Below are positions 9,227 through 19,528 of a stretch of 64,000 bases of DNA, one piece after another (within the stretch, counting starts at the first letter, position 1; the number at the start of each line of letters is the position of its first letter). Made by a program: the position numbers and the translations under genes. The notes beneath the pieces were generated by a model. That model did no database searches. It was not told the origin of the DNA and saw nothing but the letters and a program-made list of their open reading frames with translations. Source of the stretch: Vibrio sp. 99-70-13A1 (GTDB lineage Bacteria > Pseudomonadota > Gammaproteobacteria > Enterobacterales > Vibrionaceae); contig NZ_VTXD01000003.1 in NCBI RefSeq assembly GCF_013114625.1, forward strand, positions 62,001 through 126,000, read 5' to 3'.

Positions 9227-10678
9227 CTAAGCCGCGGCTTTTGTATTCACGACTTTCGATTGTTTCGCTTGTTCACGTAAACCAAGCACAACCGTAAGAC
9301 TAAATGCAGTCGCAAAAGCAATCAGCATCCCAACAACATAGTATCCAATCTTGTCTGGAGCGATGGAAATAATCCCAGGGATACCCGCCGCGCCAAGAGC
9401 TTGAGCTTTCACCGTAAACATAGTGATAAATGCACTAGACAGAGCGGCAGCAACAATGGCAGCAATGAATGGGTAGCGTAGTTTTAAGTTCACACCAAAC
9501 ATCGCAGGCTCTGTAATACCAAGAAGACCAGTAACACCCGATGGAATCGCAATTCCTTTCATTTTTTTGTCTTTTGTCATAAGACCAACCGCAAGCGCCG
9601 CTGCACCTTGAGATACGTTGGACATAGCAGCAATAGGGAAAATGAAAGTACCGCCCGTTGTCGCAATATCAGCCAGAAGTTGGGTTTCAATTGCAATAAA
9701 GCTATGGTGCATACCTGTAATAACAAAAGGCGCATAGATGAAACCAAACAACGCTCCACCAATGAAACCCGCGCTGTTATAAATCCAGTTAAGTCCATCA
9801 CCCAACAAGAAACCAATATCACGAGTCAGTGGACCCACTAACGTGAAAGTCAGTAACCCTGTGATAAAAATAGCAAGCATAGGAGTTAATAGATTATCCA
9901 ATACCGATGGGATGATTTTTCTTAAACCAAGCTCCACTTTTGCAAGAATAAAAGCAGAGACAAGGACAGGTAAAACCGAGCCTTGATAACCTACTTTTTC
10001 TATTTCAAAGCCAAGAATGTTCCACACTGGAATTGAACCAGATACAGACGCACCGCCAAATCCCCATCCATTAAGCAAATCAGGGTGAACCATCAGCATC
10101 CCTAGCGCTGCACCTAAAAATGGGTTACCGCCAAATTTCTTACTCGCAGAGAAAGCCAATAAAATAGGCAAATAAACAAAAGGCGCATTAGCGAAGGTAT
10201 TGATCATATTTGCAAGGTCAGTTAATCCTGGATTTGCATCAATCAAAGAGAGCCCATCAATGAATAAGCCTTTAGCGGTCAAAAGATTGTAGATACCCAT
10301 CAATAAGCCACCAGCGACAATAGCTGGAATGATAGGTACAAAAATGTCAGAGAGACCTTTCACTGCGCGCTGTACGATGTTTTGGTTTTCAGTACCCGCA
10401 GAAGCAACATCATTGGTCGACATATCACTCATGCCTGTCAGTTTTGCCATTTCTGCATACACTTGGTTCACAATGCCAGAGCCAAAAATAACTTGGTATT
10501 GACCCGCCACTTTAAACTGCCCTTTAACACCTTCTAAGTTATCGATTTCACTTTCATTGATTAAAGATTCGTCCGCGACCGCTAAACGCAAGCGAGTTGC
10601 ACAATGCGCGAGTGCCGTAATATTGTTTTTGCCACCTAAGTGATCTAATAGCTGCTTTGCTATTAATGGATAATTCAT
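9227..10678 (-). CDS. scrA: PTS sucrose-specific IIBC component
   Basis: Membrane phosphotransferase permease (483 residues) that imports sucrose and phosphorylates it to sucrose 6-phosphate. The N-terminal IIB domain (about 1-90) has the phosphocysteine in ALAHCATRLR (Cys26), and the rest is the multi-span IIC domain with the substrate motif GITEPAMFGVN. There is no IIA domain, so it should take phosphate from IIA-Glc (Crr) encoded elsewhere, as for other sucrose IIBC proteins. It is transcribed divergently from scrR, with two LacI-type operator sequences in the shared intergenic region, and followed by a strong terminator. Confidence 0.93.
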   Translation of the reverse strand: MNYPLIAKQLLDHLGGKNNITALAHCATRLRLAVADESLINESEIDNLEGVKGQFKVAGQYQVIFGSGIVNQVYAEMAKLTGMSDMSTNDVASAGTENQNIVQRAVKGLSDIFVPIIPAIVAGGLLMGIYNLLTAKGLFIDGLSLIDANPGLTDLANMINTFANAPFVYLPILLAFSASKKFGGNPFLGAALGMLMVHPDLLNGWGFGGASVSGSIPVWNILGFEIEKVGYQGSVLPVLVSAFILAKVELGLRKIIPSVLDNLLTPMLAIFITGLLTFTLVGPLTRDIGFLLGDGLNWIYNSAGFIGGALFGFIYAPFVITGMHHSFIAIETQLLADIATTGGTFIFPIAAMSNVSQGAAALAVGLMTKDKKMKGIAIPSGVTGLLGITEPAMFGVNLKLRYPFIAAIVAAALSSAFITMFTVKAQALGAAGIPGIISIAPDKIGYYVVGMLIAFATAFSLTVVLGLREQAKQSKVVNTKAAA

Positions 10679-10723
10679 GACATACCCCAGTTATATCTAA
10701 TTTGTATACGCTTGAAGTTTTTT

Positions 10724-10739
10724 TGGGAACGTTTGCAAA
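10724..10739. promoter_or_regulatory. ScrR operator in front of scrA
   Basis: TGGGAACGTTTGCAAA (reverse complement TTTGCAAACGTTCCCA) is identical to a 16-bp site upstream of the porin gene (13393-13408). The GCAAACGTT core is the hallmark of LacI/GalR operators. It lies 46-61 bp before the scrA ATG. Confidence 0.82.
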
Positions 10740-10873
10740 GCTGATTTTTGCTGATCGAATAGTAATCGTCAAAGATAAACAGCAAATAGTGTGAAATTGA
10801 TCTGTAAAAAGGCTCCATAGCGAGTACTAAGCACGGTAGAATCATTCTTAGAAAGTAGATTGTTGACGAAAAT

Positions 10874-10888
10874 CTGCAAACAATCCCA
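10874..10888. promoter_or_regulatory. Probable second ScrR operator, close to scrR
   Basis: CTGCAAACAATCCCA matches the two identical operators at 12 of 15 positions. It lies 36-50 bp upstream of the scrR ATG, so it may mediate autoregulation or looping with the site at 10724-10739, about 150 bp away. Confidence 0.6.
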
Positions 10889-10923
10889 ACTTATTAAAAG
10901 AACAATCAAACGGATAAATTCAG

Positions 10924-11910
10924 ATGGCAAGCCTACATGATGTCGCCCTCATAGCTGGGGTTTCAAAATCAACAGTGTCACGTGTCATCAACGATGAATA
11001 CGGCGTAAAAAATGCGACCAAAATAAAGGTCCAGAAAGCAATTTCTGAGTGTGGTTATGTGCCTAACCAAGTCGCCAAAGATCTTAAATCACAGAAGACA
11101 AACTTGGTGGGCGTGATTGTTTCACGCGTTTCTTCTCATGCCACAGCTTTAGGTATTGACGGGTTAACCAGCATCCTCGAAAAAGCGGGAAAACATGTAT
11201 TGCTCGCCAGTACCCATCAAGAACACCAAAAAGAGCTGGAGTACATACAGATTTTTAACCAAAAGCGTGTAGAAGGGATCATTTTATACGCCACTCACTT
11301 AGACAAAGTACTGGTTAACGCGATCCAAAACTCTAATGTTCCTGTCGTCTTAGTCGGGCAAGATGGCTCAATGCATAATATTCCAAGCATTGTCCATGAT
11401 GACTACCGTGTTGGCTTCGAGGCAGGTAACCGCCTTATCAAACAGGGTTGTAAGAACATTGGCTTTATTGGGGTTCAAGGTGATGATGTCGCGGTTGATA
11501 AGCTGCGTTCCCAAGGTTTAACAGATGCACTGGAGTTCAATCAGTTACCGCTCCTGTTTCATTCTCGTGGCGATTTCTCTATTGAATCTGGCTACGAAAT
11601 AGCAAAAGAGTGTCTTGCTAATTTCGACTGCATTGACGGTATTTTTTGTGCGACCGACAGAATTGCTGTTGGCGCTTTACGAGCTATTAATGAAAGCGGT
11701 ATGACTCCAGGAAAGGAAATAAAAATACTAGGCGTTGGTAATGATGAACTCGCTTCTGTTTGCAACCCGACGTTATCGACGTTTAGCTATGCCTTTGATA
11801 AAGCAGGTGAAAATTCCGCTAAGTTGCTGTTAGAACGAATTAAAAACCAAGGTCATGAGATGAGTAAGGTTGTGCTTACTTTTCAAAATATTGAAAGAGA
11901 AACCTGCTAA
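10924..11910 (+). CDS. scrR: LacI-family sucrose operon repressor
   Basis: DNA-binding repressor of 328 residues. The N-terminal helix-turn-helix (SLHDVALIAGVSKSTVSRVIN) and hinge helix (YVPNQVAKDL) are those of the LacI/GalR family; the rest is a periplasmic-binding-like effector domain. It is flanked by scrA (divergent) and the porin gene (convergent), and identical operator sequences lie upstream of both. By analogy with other ScrR proteins the inducer is probably fructose or fructose 1-phosphate, but this is not visible in the sequence. The start is good: no other in-frame start would preserve the complete HTH. Confidence 0.92.
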   Translation: MASLHDVALIAGVSKSTVSRVINDEYGVKNATKIKVQKAISECGYVPNQVAKDLKSQKTNLVGVIVSRVSSHATALGIDGLTSILEKAGKHVLLASTHQEHQKELEYIQIFNQKRVEGIILYATHLDKVLVNAIQNSNVPVVLVGQDGSMHNIPSIVHDDYRVGFEAGNRLIKQGCKNIGFIGVQGDDVAVDKLRSQGLTDALEFNQLPLLFHSRGDFSIESGYEIAKECLANFDCIDGIFCATDRIAVGALRAINESGMTPGKEIKILGVGNDELASVCNPTLSTFSYAFDKAGENSAKLLLERIKNQGHEMSKVVLTFQNIERETC

Positions 11911-11916
11911 TACAAT

Positions 11917-11955
11917 TTCGCCAGCCTAAATTAGGCTGGCGAAGTCTTTGTTTTT
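11917..11955. terminator. Terminator between convergent scrR and scrY
   Basis: TTCGCCAGCCTAA (11917-11929) and TTAGGCTGGCGAA (11931-11943) form a perfect stem with a tiny nominal loop, effectively opening by a pair or two. It is followed on the plus strand by GTCTTTGTTTTT. It probably stops scrR transcripts and may also serve the porin gene from the other side. Confidence 0.82.
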
Positions 11956-11980
11956 AATCACTACACTTTAAAGTGGCGAC

Positions 11981-13357
<1,377 letters not shown>

Positions 13358-13392
13358 TTATATTTCCGTTTTGGATTGTAGTTAGGTACACA

Positions 13393-13408
13393 TTTGCAAA
13401 CGTTCCCA
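13393..13408. promoter_or_regulatory. ScrR operator upstream of scrY
   Basis: TTTGCAAACGTTCCCA, identical over 16 bp to the reverse complement of 10724-10739. It lies 39-54 bp before the porin start codon, the usual place for repressor binding. Confidence 0.82.
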
Positions 13409-13535
13409 TAAATACAGATTCAAACAGATGAAATATAATGCCAGTAGTGTAAAGGCATATAAAGTAACCAGTAAGCTATAATGAATACTGATAACTTGTT
13501 TACGTTATTGCTAAGTCAGGAATATACGAAATAAA

Positions 13536-13551
13536 TCGGGAACGATCCCGA
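13536..13551. promoter_or_regulatory. Palindromic operator-like site upstream of scrY
   Basis: TCGGGAACGATCCCGA is an inverted repeat (TCGGGA...TCCCGA) whose halves match the GGGAACG/CGTTCCC half of the two ScrR operators. It could be an upstream auxiliary ScrR site or the target of another LacI-family protein. Confidence 0.4.
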
Positions 13552-13652
13552 ACATTTATAAAAAGTGTAATTTCAATCACGTAAAAAGAGGCTGAATGAA
13601 CCAAAACTGCCTCAGAGATCGAGTTTAGTGATTTTTACAAAGTGAGTGAGCA

Positions 13653-13708
13653 GAGCTAAGAGCTAAGAGCTAAGAGCTAAGAGCTAAGAGCTAAGAGCTA
13701 AGAGCTAA
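13653..13708. repeat. Tandem 7-bp repeat, GAGCTAA x8
   Basis: Eight perfect GAGCTAA units in the 530-bp gap between the porin promoter and the ctlX terminator, with a partial unit at the end. Copy number is likely to vary between strains by replication slippage. Confidence 0.95.
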
Positions 13709-13799
13709 GAAAGCGCAGCATATAAATACTCAATAAACGCTATCGTTCATAAGAGTGCAGGTATTGATTGGAATAGAAAATAGAATCCATAAAGAAAAT

Positions 13800-13828
13800 A
13801 AGCACAACATAGTTGGTATGTTGTGCTT
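13800..13828 (-). terminator. Rho-independent terminator of the CtlX-type gene
   Basis: AAGCACAACATA (13800-13811) and TATGTTGTGCTT (13817-13828) form a perfect 12-bp stem with a 5-nt loop. On the minus strand it is followed by ATTTTCTTT, about 60 bp after the stop codon. Confidence 0.82.
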
Positions 13829-13887
13829 TATTGATAGTGGTCACTCTAGATAATAGCCACAGCTACAGCTGCTTCAATAGCGAAGCT

Positions 13888-14862
13888 TTATAGCGGGTTG
13901 ACTCTAGTAGGCAAGAACACCTCACCTAGCATGCAACGAACACTACCACCGCCAATATCTTCAATCGTTTTTACGTTGAAAGGCAGCAGTTTTCCGTGAG
14001 TTGCAAGCTGCGTAAGTTGGGCGGGAGAAAAAGCATCATAAGCTGACTGAGACATAGCAATCACTTTATCTCCGTTGATCGTCTCTAACTGTAAAATATT
14101 GCCACAAAAACGGTTCATTTGATCTAAAGAGATAGAGATAACTTGCTTATCTTTCGCTAAAGACTTAATCACAAAGCGTCTCTCAAATTCAGGAATGACT
14201 TCATCGCAAATCACACAGAAATTATCGCCTATCGCCATCATTACATTGGTGTGGTAAATCGGGTGCCCTGAAGGCAATGCCGTTTGAAAAGAGACAACAC
14301 GATTGTAACCAATACGTTTGGCGTAATCTTCTAGCACCTCACGGTCACAACGCTGCGACAGTGCGGCATAAATCGTTTTATTAATGTGATCGATAACCAT
14401 TACACCAGTACTTTCCAAATAAGCACCTTCTTTAAGGTAAGACTCTAGGGAATCAACTTGGTTAACAATGCGACCAGACTCTTCTAATGCAGTCACTAAA
14501 GCATCAGGCTTCACTTCTTGCTGGCGGTTTTCACAAGCCATAGGAAACGTATACAAGCTTCCATCTGAACATGAACTAAACCAATTATTAGGAAATACTG
14601 CATCAGGGGTTTCAACATCTGACTCAGGGTAATCAAACTCTACAACTTGCACACCTTCTTTACGCAATGACGACACCATGCTTTTAAACTCAGCCATAGT
14701 TTGCTGCTTAACTTCAGCTTCACTCAAACTAACTTGGTGTTGGAATTCATTGTCGAGAGCGGTTTCTTCATTAAAACGAAACTCTTTGGGTGGCACCATA
14801 ACAACGCAGTTAGCATTTTGAACGTTGGTAACATGCAGTGGTTTTTTATGTAGGCTTAACAT
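13888..14862 (-). CDS. ctlX: Amidinotransferase/deiminase-superfamily hydrolase (CtlX type)
   Basis: Cytoplasmic member of the guanidino-group-modifying superfamily, 324 residues. I start it at MLSLHKKPLH (14862) because an AGGGGG ribosome site lies nine bases before it; the ATG at 14880 would contain that site. Superfamily marks are the early substrate-loop motif DAVFPNNWFS, the catalytic His region SGHPIYHTNVMMAIG and a C-terminal catalytic Cys in GGGSVRCMLGEVFLPTR. CtlX-type proteins are named for citrulline use in Francisella; related enzymes hydrolyse arginine or dimethylarginine, so the substrate here is open. It stands alone and ends at a strong terminator. Confidence 0.75.
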   Translation of the reverse strand: MLSLHKKPLHVTNVQNANCVVMVPPKEFRFNEETALDNEFQHQVSLSEAEVKQQTMAEFKSMVSSLRKEGVQVVEFDYPESDVETPDAVFPNNWFSSCSDGSLYTFPMACENRQQEVKPDALVTALEESGRIVNQVDSLESYLKEGAYLESTGVMVIDHINKTIYAALSQRCDREVLEDYAKRIGYNRVVSFQTALPSGHPIYHTNVMMAIGDNFCVICDEVIPEFERRFVIKSLAKDKQVISISLDQMNRFCGNILQLETINGDKVIAMSQSAYDAFSPAQLTQLATHGKLLPFNVKTIEDIGGGSVRCMLGEVFLPTRVNPL

Positions 14863-15350
14863 CTGGACTATCCCCCTCATTTAACTAACGAGAATTGTAA
14901 ACAAGTTGTTACGTTAAAATTCACTGAAATCGCAGCTATTTTTCCTTCTACAACGTTTTTTTACTGACTAATAAGTAAATAACCGTAATTTTTACTGTTG
15001 TTTGAACTGCATTTAACATTACCAGGATGTTAACAACTCATTTATCAAGATAAACTAAATGTGTAAAATCATTGATCTGGTTACATTTTAATCCAATAAA
15101 CGGTAGGATTATAAAATCAGCAGCATAAAGAATAGAGTCACGCTATATCTCTTCTAATTTTCAAGCAAACTCCCTGTTTATTATAACGAAAACTTAACCC
15201 AGCACTTTCTCGCCACTACCGCGAGAACCCTAAACTTTTAACATTTAGATCGGCATTCAGATATGTAACGTCACAGAGTATATAAAAGAAAGAAATAACA
15301 ACAAAAATGGCTTTAAGCACTCATGAATGAGGCTTTGTAAGGAAACCTAT
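14863..15350. other. Divergent intergenic region without a recognisable gene
   Basis: A 488-bp AT-rich region between divergently transcribed ctlX and the ABC exporter, presumably with both promoters. Only a weak hairpin (TCTCGC/GCGAGA, 15208-15226) was seen; no ORF or RNA could be supported. Confidence 0.5.
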
Positions 15351-17201
15351 ATGTATAAGAAATTTGAAAGCTTTACCGAAGCTTTCCCTAAGGATGAACC
15401 AATACAACCGCCCAGCGGGATATTGGCTTTTTGTCGACATTACACCAAAGGCTTTGAAAAACCGTTAATAATCCTTGGCTTAATGAGCATGGCGATTGCG
15501 GTTATTGAAGTATCGTTATTCGGTTTTATGGGACAACTTGTTGATTGGCTATCCACCAGTAACCCAGAAACCTTTTTAGCAGATAACCAATCCACCCTAA
15601 TTGGCTTGAGTGTATTGCTACTGATCGTGATGCCAATAACCATCGCGATTTATTCATTGCTTCTCCATCAGACATTGCTTGGTAATTACCCAATGGCAAT
15701 TCGATGGTTGGCTCACCGCTACCTTCTGAAACAGAGTCTGTCTTTTTACCAAGATGACTTTGCAGGGCGTATTGCAACGAAAGTGATGCAAACATCGCTG
15801 GCGGTACGTGAAACTGTCATGAAAATGGTCGATGTCTTTGTTTATGTCATTGTCTACTTTACTGCCATGATTTTCATGTTGGCTGAAGCAGACTGGCGCT
15901 TAATGGCTCCAATGCTTGTCTGGCTATTCATTTATATTAGTATCCAGCTGCATTATGTACCGAAACTAAAAGACGTATCTTCAGAGCAAGCAGATGCCCG
16001 TTCATTAATGACAGGGCGCATTGTAGATAGCTACACCAACATCGCTACAGTGAAGCTGTTCTCTCATAGTAAGCGAGAAACCGAATACGCAGAAGAAGGC
16101 ATGGAAGGTTTCTTAGATACTGTGCATAGACAAATGCGCTTAGTTACAGCCTTTAATATTTGGGTAGAGATCGCAAACTATTTACTGGTCTTCAGTATTG
16201 CAGCAATTTCCATCATGTTATGGATGGACAGCGCGATTAGCGTTGGTTCAATTGCTATTGCGATCAGTCTAGCGCTACGTATTAATGGCATGTCTAAGTG
16301 GATCATGTGGGAAATTGGCGGTCTTTTCGAAAACCTTGGAACCGTAATCGATGGCATTAAGACTTTATCTAAACCTGTTGATATTTTAGACAAACCAGAT
16401 GCCAAACCGCTTACTGTTCCTCAAGGTGGTATCACTTTCGATAACGTCAGTTTTAACTACGGTGAGAATAAAGGTGTCATCAATAACCTAAACTTAAATA
16501 TCAAGCCGGGTGAAAAGGTTGGATTAGTTGGGCGCTCTGGTGCGGGTAAATCCACTCTGGTGAACTTATTGATGCGCTTCCATGATGTAGAAAGTGGTGA
16601 GATTCGCATTGATGACCAAGTGATTTCATCGGTGACACAGGACTCACTGCGCAGCAAAATTGGTATGGTGACGCAAGATACTTCTTTGCTGCATCGTTCA
16701 ATTAAAGACAATATTCTTTACGGCAACCCTGGTGCAAGCGACGAGCAGCTGTATGCCGCAACTAAGCAGGCTCATGCTCATGAGTTTGTGGAAACACTGA
16801 CCGACCCGTTTGGTAATGTTGGTTATGATGCTCAAGTCGGCGAGCGCGGTGTGAAGCTTTCTGGTGGTCAACGTCAACGAATTGCGATTTCACGAGTATT
16901 ACTGAAAAACGCACCTTTGTTGATACTTGATGAAGCGACTTCAGCCCTTGATTCAGAAGTTGAAGCCGCTATCCAAGAAAGTTTGATTGAACTGATGGAA
17001 GGCAAAACGGTTATTGCCATTGCGCACCGTTTATCGACCATTGCTGCAATGGATCGTTTGATCGTACTTGACCAAGGTAACATTGTTGAACAAGGCAGCC
17101 ATAAAGAGCTAATCAGCCAAGATGGTATCTATGCTCAATTATGGGCGCACCAAACGGGTGGCTTCATTGGCGACGATTTAGGACAAGAAAAAGAAGATTA
17201 A
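15351..17201 (+). CDS. ABC exporter, fused permease and ATPase
   Basis: Half-transporter of 616 residues that should dimerise in the inner membrane. I start it at MYKKFESFTE (15351), eight bases after AAGGA; the upstream ATG at 15327 has no ribosome site. Residues about 40-320 are the six-helix type I exporter domain and 340-600 the nucleotide-binding domain with Walker A GRSGAGKST, signature LSGGQRQRIAISR, Walker B LLILDEATSALDS and switch His in IAIAHRLST. The family includes drug, lipid and peptide exporters; nothing nearby indicates the cargo. It is a single-gene unit with a terminator at 17339-17372. Confidence 0.88.
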   Translation: MYKKFESFTEAFPKDEPIQPPSGILAFCRHYTKGFEKPLIILGLMSMAIAVIEVSLFGFMGQLVDWLSTSNPETFLADNQSTLIGLSVLLLIVMPITIAIYSLLLHQTLLGNYPMAIRWLAHRYLLKQSLSFYQDDFAGRIATKVMQTSLAVRETVMKMVDVFVYVIVYFTAMIFMLAEADWRLMAPMLVWLFIYISIQLHYVPKLKDVSSEQADARSLMTGRIVDSYTNIATVKLFSHSKRETEYAEEGMEGFLDTVHRQMRLVTAFNIWVEIANYLLVFSIAAISIMLWMDSAISVGSIAIAISLALRINGMSKWIMWEIGGLFENLGTVIDGIKTLSKPVDILDKPDAKPLTVPQGGITFDNVSFNYGENKGVINNLNLNIKPGEKVGLVGRSGAGKSTLVNLLMRFHDVESGEIRIDDQVISSVTQDSLRSKIGMVTQDTSLLHRSIKDNILYGNPGASDEQLYAATKQAHAHEFVETLTDPFGNVGYDAQVGERGVKLSGGQRQRIAISRVLLKNAPLLILDEATSALDSEVEAAIQESLIELMEGKTVIAIAHRLSTIAAMDRLIVLDQGNIVEQGSHKELISQDGIYAQLWAHQTGGFIGDDLGQEKED

Positions 17202-17338
17202 AAATATTGGTTATAAAATATGCGATTCGCTTCACCCTTTGTAGTCCACAGATTGCAAAATGGCTATAGCAAAACGACATATTGTAACAATATAATCACA
17301 CAATAAACCAAGACGCTTCGCTTGCGCGTTTCTGGAAT

Positions 17339-17374
17339 AAGGCTAGACTTCGGGGGGAGGCTAGCCTTTCTTTT
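17339..17374 (+). terminator. Terminator after the ABC exporter
   Basis: AAGGCTAG (17339-17346) and CTAGCCTT (17361-17368) form an 8-bp stem with a 14-nt loop, followed by TCTTTT. Confidence 0.7.
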
Positions 17375-17457
17375 ACCCGCCGCTTCATGATGTTCTCCTT
17401 TCATATCTTCCTTTTTTTTCTTAAAATCTCGGCCAATGACTTATATCGAGATCAATC

Positions 17458-18162
17458 ATGAACAAAAGTATTCTTACTAACCTCCTTGCACTGGCTTTGC
17501 TAGGGGCTGGGTATTCACTAGCGAACCAATACCTGTTATATGCAGGGCTATTCGCTTTCTCTGGCGCTATCACTAACTGGCTAGCCATTCATATGCTTTT
17601 CGAAAAAGTACCGGGGCTATATGGTTCAGGCGTGATCCCAGCACGCTTTGAAGAATTCAAAGCCGCTATAAAACATTTGATGATGGAACAGTTCTTCACA
17701 GACAATAATATTGACCGCTTCTTAAATAGCGAAATGTCAGGCAAGTCACTTAACCTAGAGCCGGTAATCAACAAGATTGATTTCAACCCAACTTTCGATT
17801 CATTAGTCGAAGTAATCGCTAATTCTTCTTTCGGCGGGATGCTTGCGATGGTTGGCGGAACTGAAGCTCTTCAGCCGCTAAAAGCTCCATTTGTAGAAAA
17901 GATGCAGGCTTCAGTTGTAGAGATTAGCCAAAGTGATGCAGTGAAAAATGCGATAAAAGAAGAGTTAGAGTCTCCAGCGATGATGGATGAGATTAAACAA
18001 AACATCGAAGCGATTATCGACCAAAGATTGAATGAGCTGACGCCTAAACTTGTCAAAGAGATGGTTCAACAAATGATTAAGCAGCACTTGGGCTGGCTTG
18101 TTGTTTGGGGCGGAGTGTTCGGCGGCTTAATCGGTTTAATCTCAGCGGCTTTAACGGTATAA
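17458..18162 (+). CDS. DUF445 family membrane protein
   Basis: Membrane-anchored protein of 234 residues with two N-terminal helices (about 5-45), the family core FSGAITNWLAIHMLFEKVPGLYGSGVIP, a helical middle and a C-terminal hydrophobic hairpin (WLVVWGGVFGGLIGLISAAL). DUF445 proteins are widespread and of unknown function; the GAITNWLAI and GSGVIP motifs are the conserved part. It is monocistronic, with an intrinsic terminator shared with the convergent Lrp gene. Confidence 0.82.
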   Translation: MNKSILTNLLALALLGAGYSLANQYLLYAGLFAFSGAITNWLAIHMLFEKVPGLYGSGVIPARFEEFKAAIKHLMMEQFFTDNNIDRFLNSEMSGKSLNLEPVINKIDFNPTFDSLVEVIANSSFGGMLAMVGGTEALQPLKAPFVEKMQASVVEISQSDAVKNAIKEELESPAMMDEIKQNIEAIIDQRLNELTPKLVKEMVQQMIKQHLGWLVVWGGVFGGLIGLISAALTV

Positions 18163-18252
18163 CTCGAACACTATTTAGCTCAAATACTGTATAGCTCGAA
18201 TTAAAACCCAAGCGCTGGAAGTGATTGATAAGTAAATCAGCATTCACTCATA

Positions 18253-18282
18253 AAAAATGGAAGCTCACGGGCTTCCATTTTT
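18253..18282. terminator. Bidirectional terminator between the DUF445 gene and the Lrp-type gene
   Basis: AAAAATGGAAGC (18253-18264) and GCTTCCATTTTT (18271-18282) form a 12-bp stem with a 6-nt loop, with A and T tracts on both sides, between convergent genes. Confidence 0.85.
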
Positions 18283-18400
18283 ATATTCACTGACTCAGTT
18301 TTTATTAATGCACTATTTCATAAGTGCGTAATGCTATAAATGCCCTACCTAAGATTGCATTATATCTAAGACAAAAGTGTCGAAGCGAAGGCAAGCGCTT

Positions 18401-18889
18401 TTAAGGCAGAGTACCCAACAGTTCAGCATTCACACCAAAGCCCGTTTTGTGCTCTTCGATCACAACTTCACTTCGAGTTTGTATCACTCCAGGTAATGTA
18501 CCCAATTTTGTTGCCATAAAGGCTTGGTAGGCTTTCATATCTTTTACTCTGACTTTGATCATAGTGTCAAAGTCACCAGAAAGTGAGTAGCACTCTTCCA
18601 CTTCTGGCATCATTTCGACTGCCTGTGCGAATTTCTCAAAAATCGAAAAACTGGTTTGATCCAAACGAATATGAATAAACACTTGTACATCTAAACCCAG
18701 CTTTTCTGAGCATAACTCTGCGTGGTAGCCCTTAATAAACCCTTCTTTCTCAAGTCGTTTCAATCGGTCTGAACACGGCGAAGTAGTCAGGTTAACCTGC
18801 TTAGCAAGTTCGACAACAGGCAAGCGACCTTTCATGTGTAAAATTCGTAGTATTTCTTTATCAATACGATCTAAATGATGCTGCGGCAT
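18401..18889 (-). CDS. Lrp/AsnC-family transcriptional regulator
   Basis: Small DNA-binding regulator of 162 residues. It has an N-terminal winged HTH (LDRIDKEILRILHMKGRLPV through LKRLEKEGFIKGYHA) and a C-terminal RAM ligand domain with the conserved VEECYSLSGDFDTMIKVRVKD strand. Such proteins sense amino acids and form octamers. It is closer to the local Lrp-like regulators (BkdR/PutR type) than to global Lrp. No obvious target gene is adjacent: on one side is a converging DUF445 gene, on the other a 400-bp gap and a 52-codon ORF read the other way. Confidence 0.88.
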   Translation of the reverse strand: MPQHHLDRIDKEILRILHMKGRLPVVELAKQVNLTTSPCSDRLKRLEKEGFIKGYHAELCSEKLGLDVQVFIHIRLDQTSFSIFEKFAQAVEMMPEVEECYSLSGDFDTMIKVRVKDMKAYQAFMATKLGTLPGVIQTRSEVVIEEHKTGFGVNAELLGTLP

Positions 18890-19292
18890 AAAAACTCTAA
18901 TGTGACGTTGAATATCGGATTATATTCTAAATAGAAAAACAGGAAGAAAAGTCCCTTCACAACTTAACAAATAAATTACATATTCGCGATAAGCGTATTT
19001 ATATCAACAAGTAAATACTGAGTGATACTTTTGAAGTAACATCACACTTTTCTGCTAAAGCACTAAACAAAGTGAACAGTAAAACATCGATGAGCTTCAG
19101 AAAAACTCGTTAAATAGCAGTTGTTATATAAATAATACAAATACTAAGCATTCAATCATAAATATGACCGGGTGATGTTAATAATTTGAAATAATAATGA
19201 CCTTTTTAACAAATAAGTTGAGCTTTATAGACAAGTACATAAGTAAGGTAAGGCTAATAATAGATAAAAAATAAGAGAAGGATACTCGGACA
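18890..19292. other. Intergenic region, no feature recognised
   Basis: A 403-bp AT-rich gap between the divergent Lrp gene and the 52-residue ORF. It must hold their promoters, but no convincing operator, terminator or additional ORF was found. Confidence 0.5.
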
Positions 19293-19451
19293 ATGATGAC
19301 ACAAGTACTTGCATATAAGCCTTACGGAATTGGCTCATGGACTCACACAACGGTTTCTAAAGATGTCGCAAGAGTCTTAGCGATAGAATACGCAAGCTAT
19401 GGTTGGCCGGTCATGATTGACGGGGATGAAGCACAACAACACGCAGCTTAA
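19293..19451 (+). CDS. Small hypothetical protein, 52 residues
   Basis: Starts MMTQVLAYKPYGIG and ends DEAQQHAA. The composition is protein-like: several Trp, Tyr and Gly residues in ordered hydrophobic stretches (IGSWTHTTVSK, YASYGWPVMIDGD) and little low-complexity sequence. A purine-rich ribosome site, GAGAAGGA, lies about 12 bases before the first ATG; the second ATG (19296) is an equally possible start. The stop codon falls inside the first unit of a 7-bp tandem repeat (GCT-TAA-T), so repeat slippage after the stop cannot alter the protein. I do not recognise a family. Confidence 0.6.
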   Translation: MMTQVLAYKPYGIGSWTHTTVSKDVARVLAIEYASYGWPVMIDGDEAQQHAA

Positions 19452-19507
19452 TGCTTAATGCTTAATGCTTAATGCTTAATGCTTAATGCTTAATGCTTAA
19501 TGCTTAA
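19446..19507. repeat. Tandem 7-bp repeat, GCTTAAT x8 plus partial
   Basis: Eight perfect GCTTAAT units from 19446 to 19501 and GCTTAA to 19507. The first unit contains the stop codon of the 52-residue ORF. Each unit supplies a TAA in one frame. Confidence 0.95.
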
Positions 19508-19528
19508 AAGAATAACTCAATAGCAACG

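Noticed and set aside
13653..13708. Possible CRISPR-like repeat array
   Set aside because: Units are 7 bp and perfectly contiguous with no spacers; the same holds for the other short arrays in the window. No cas genes are present.
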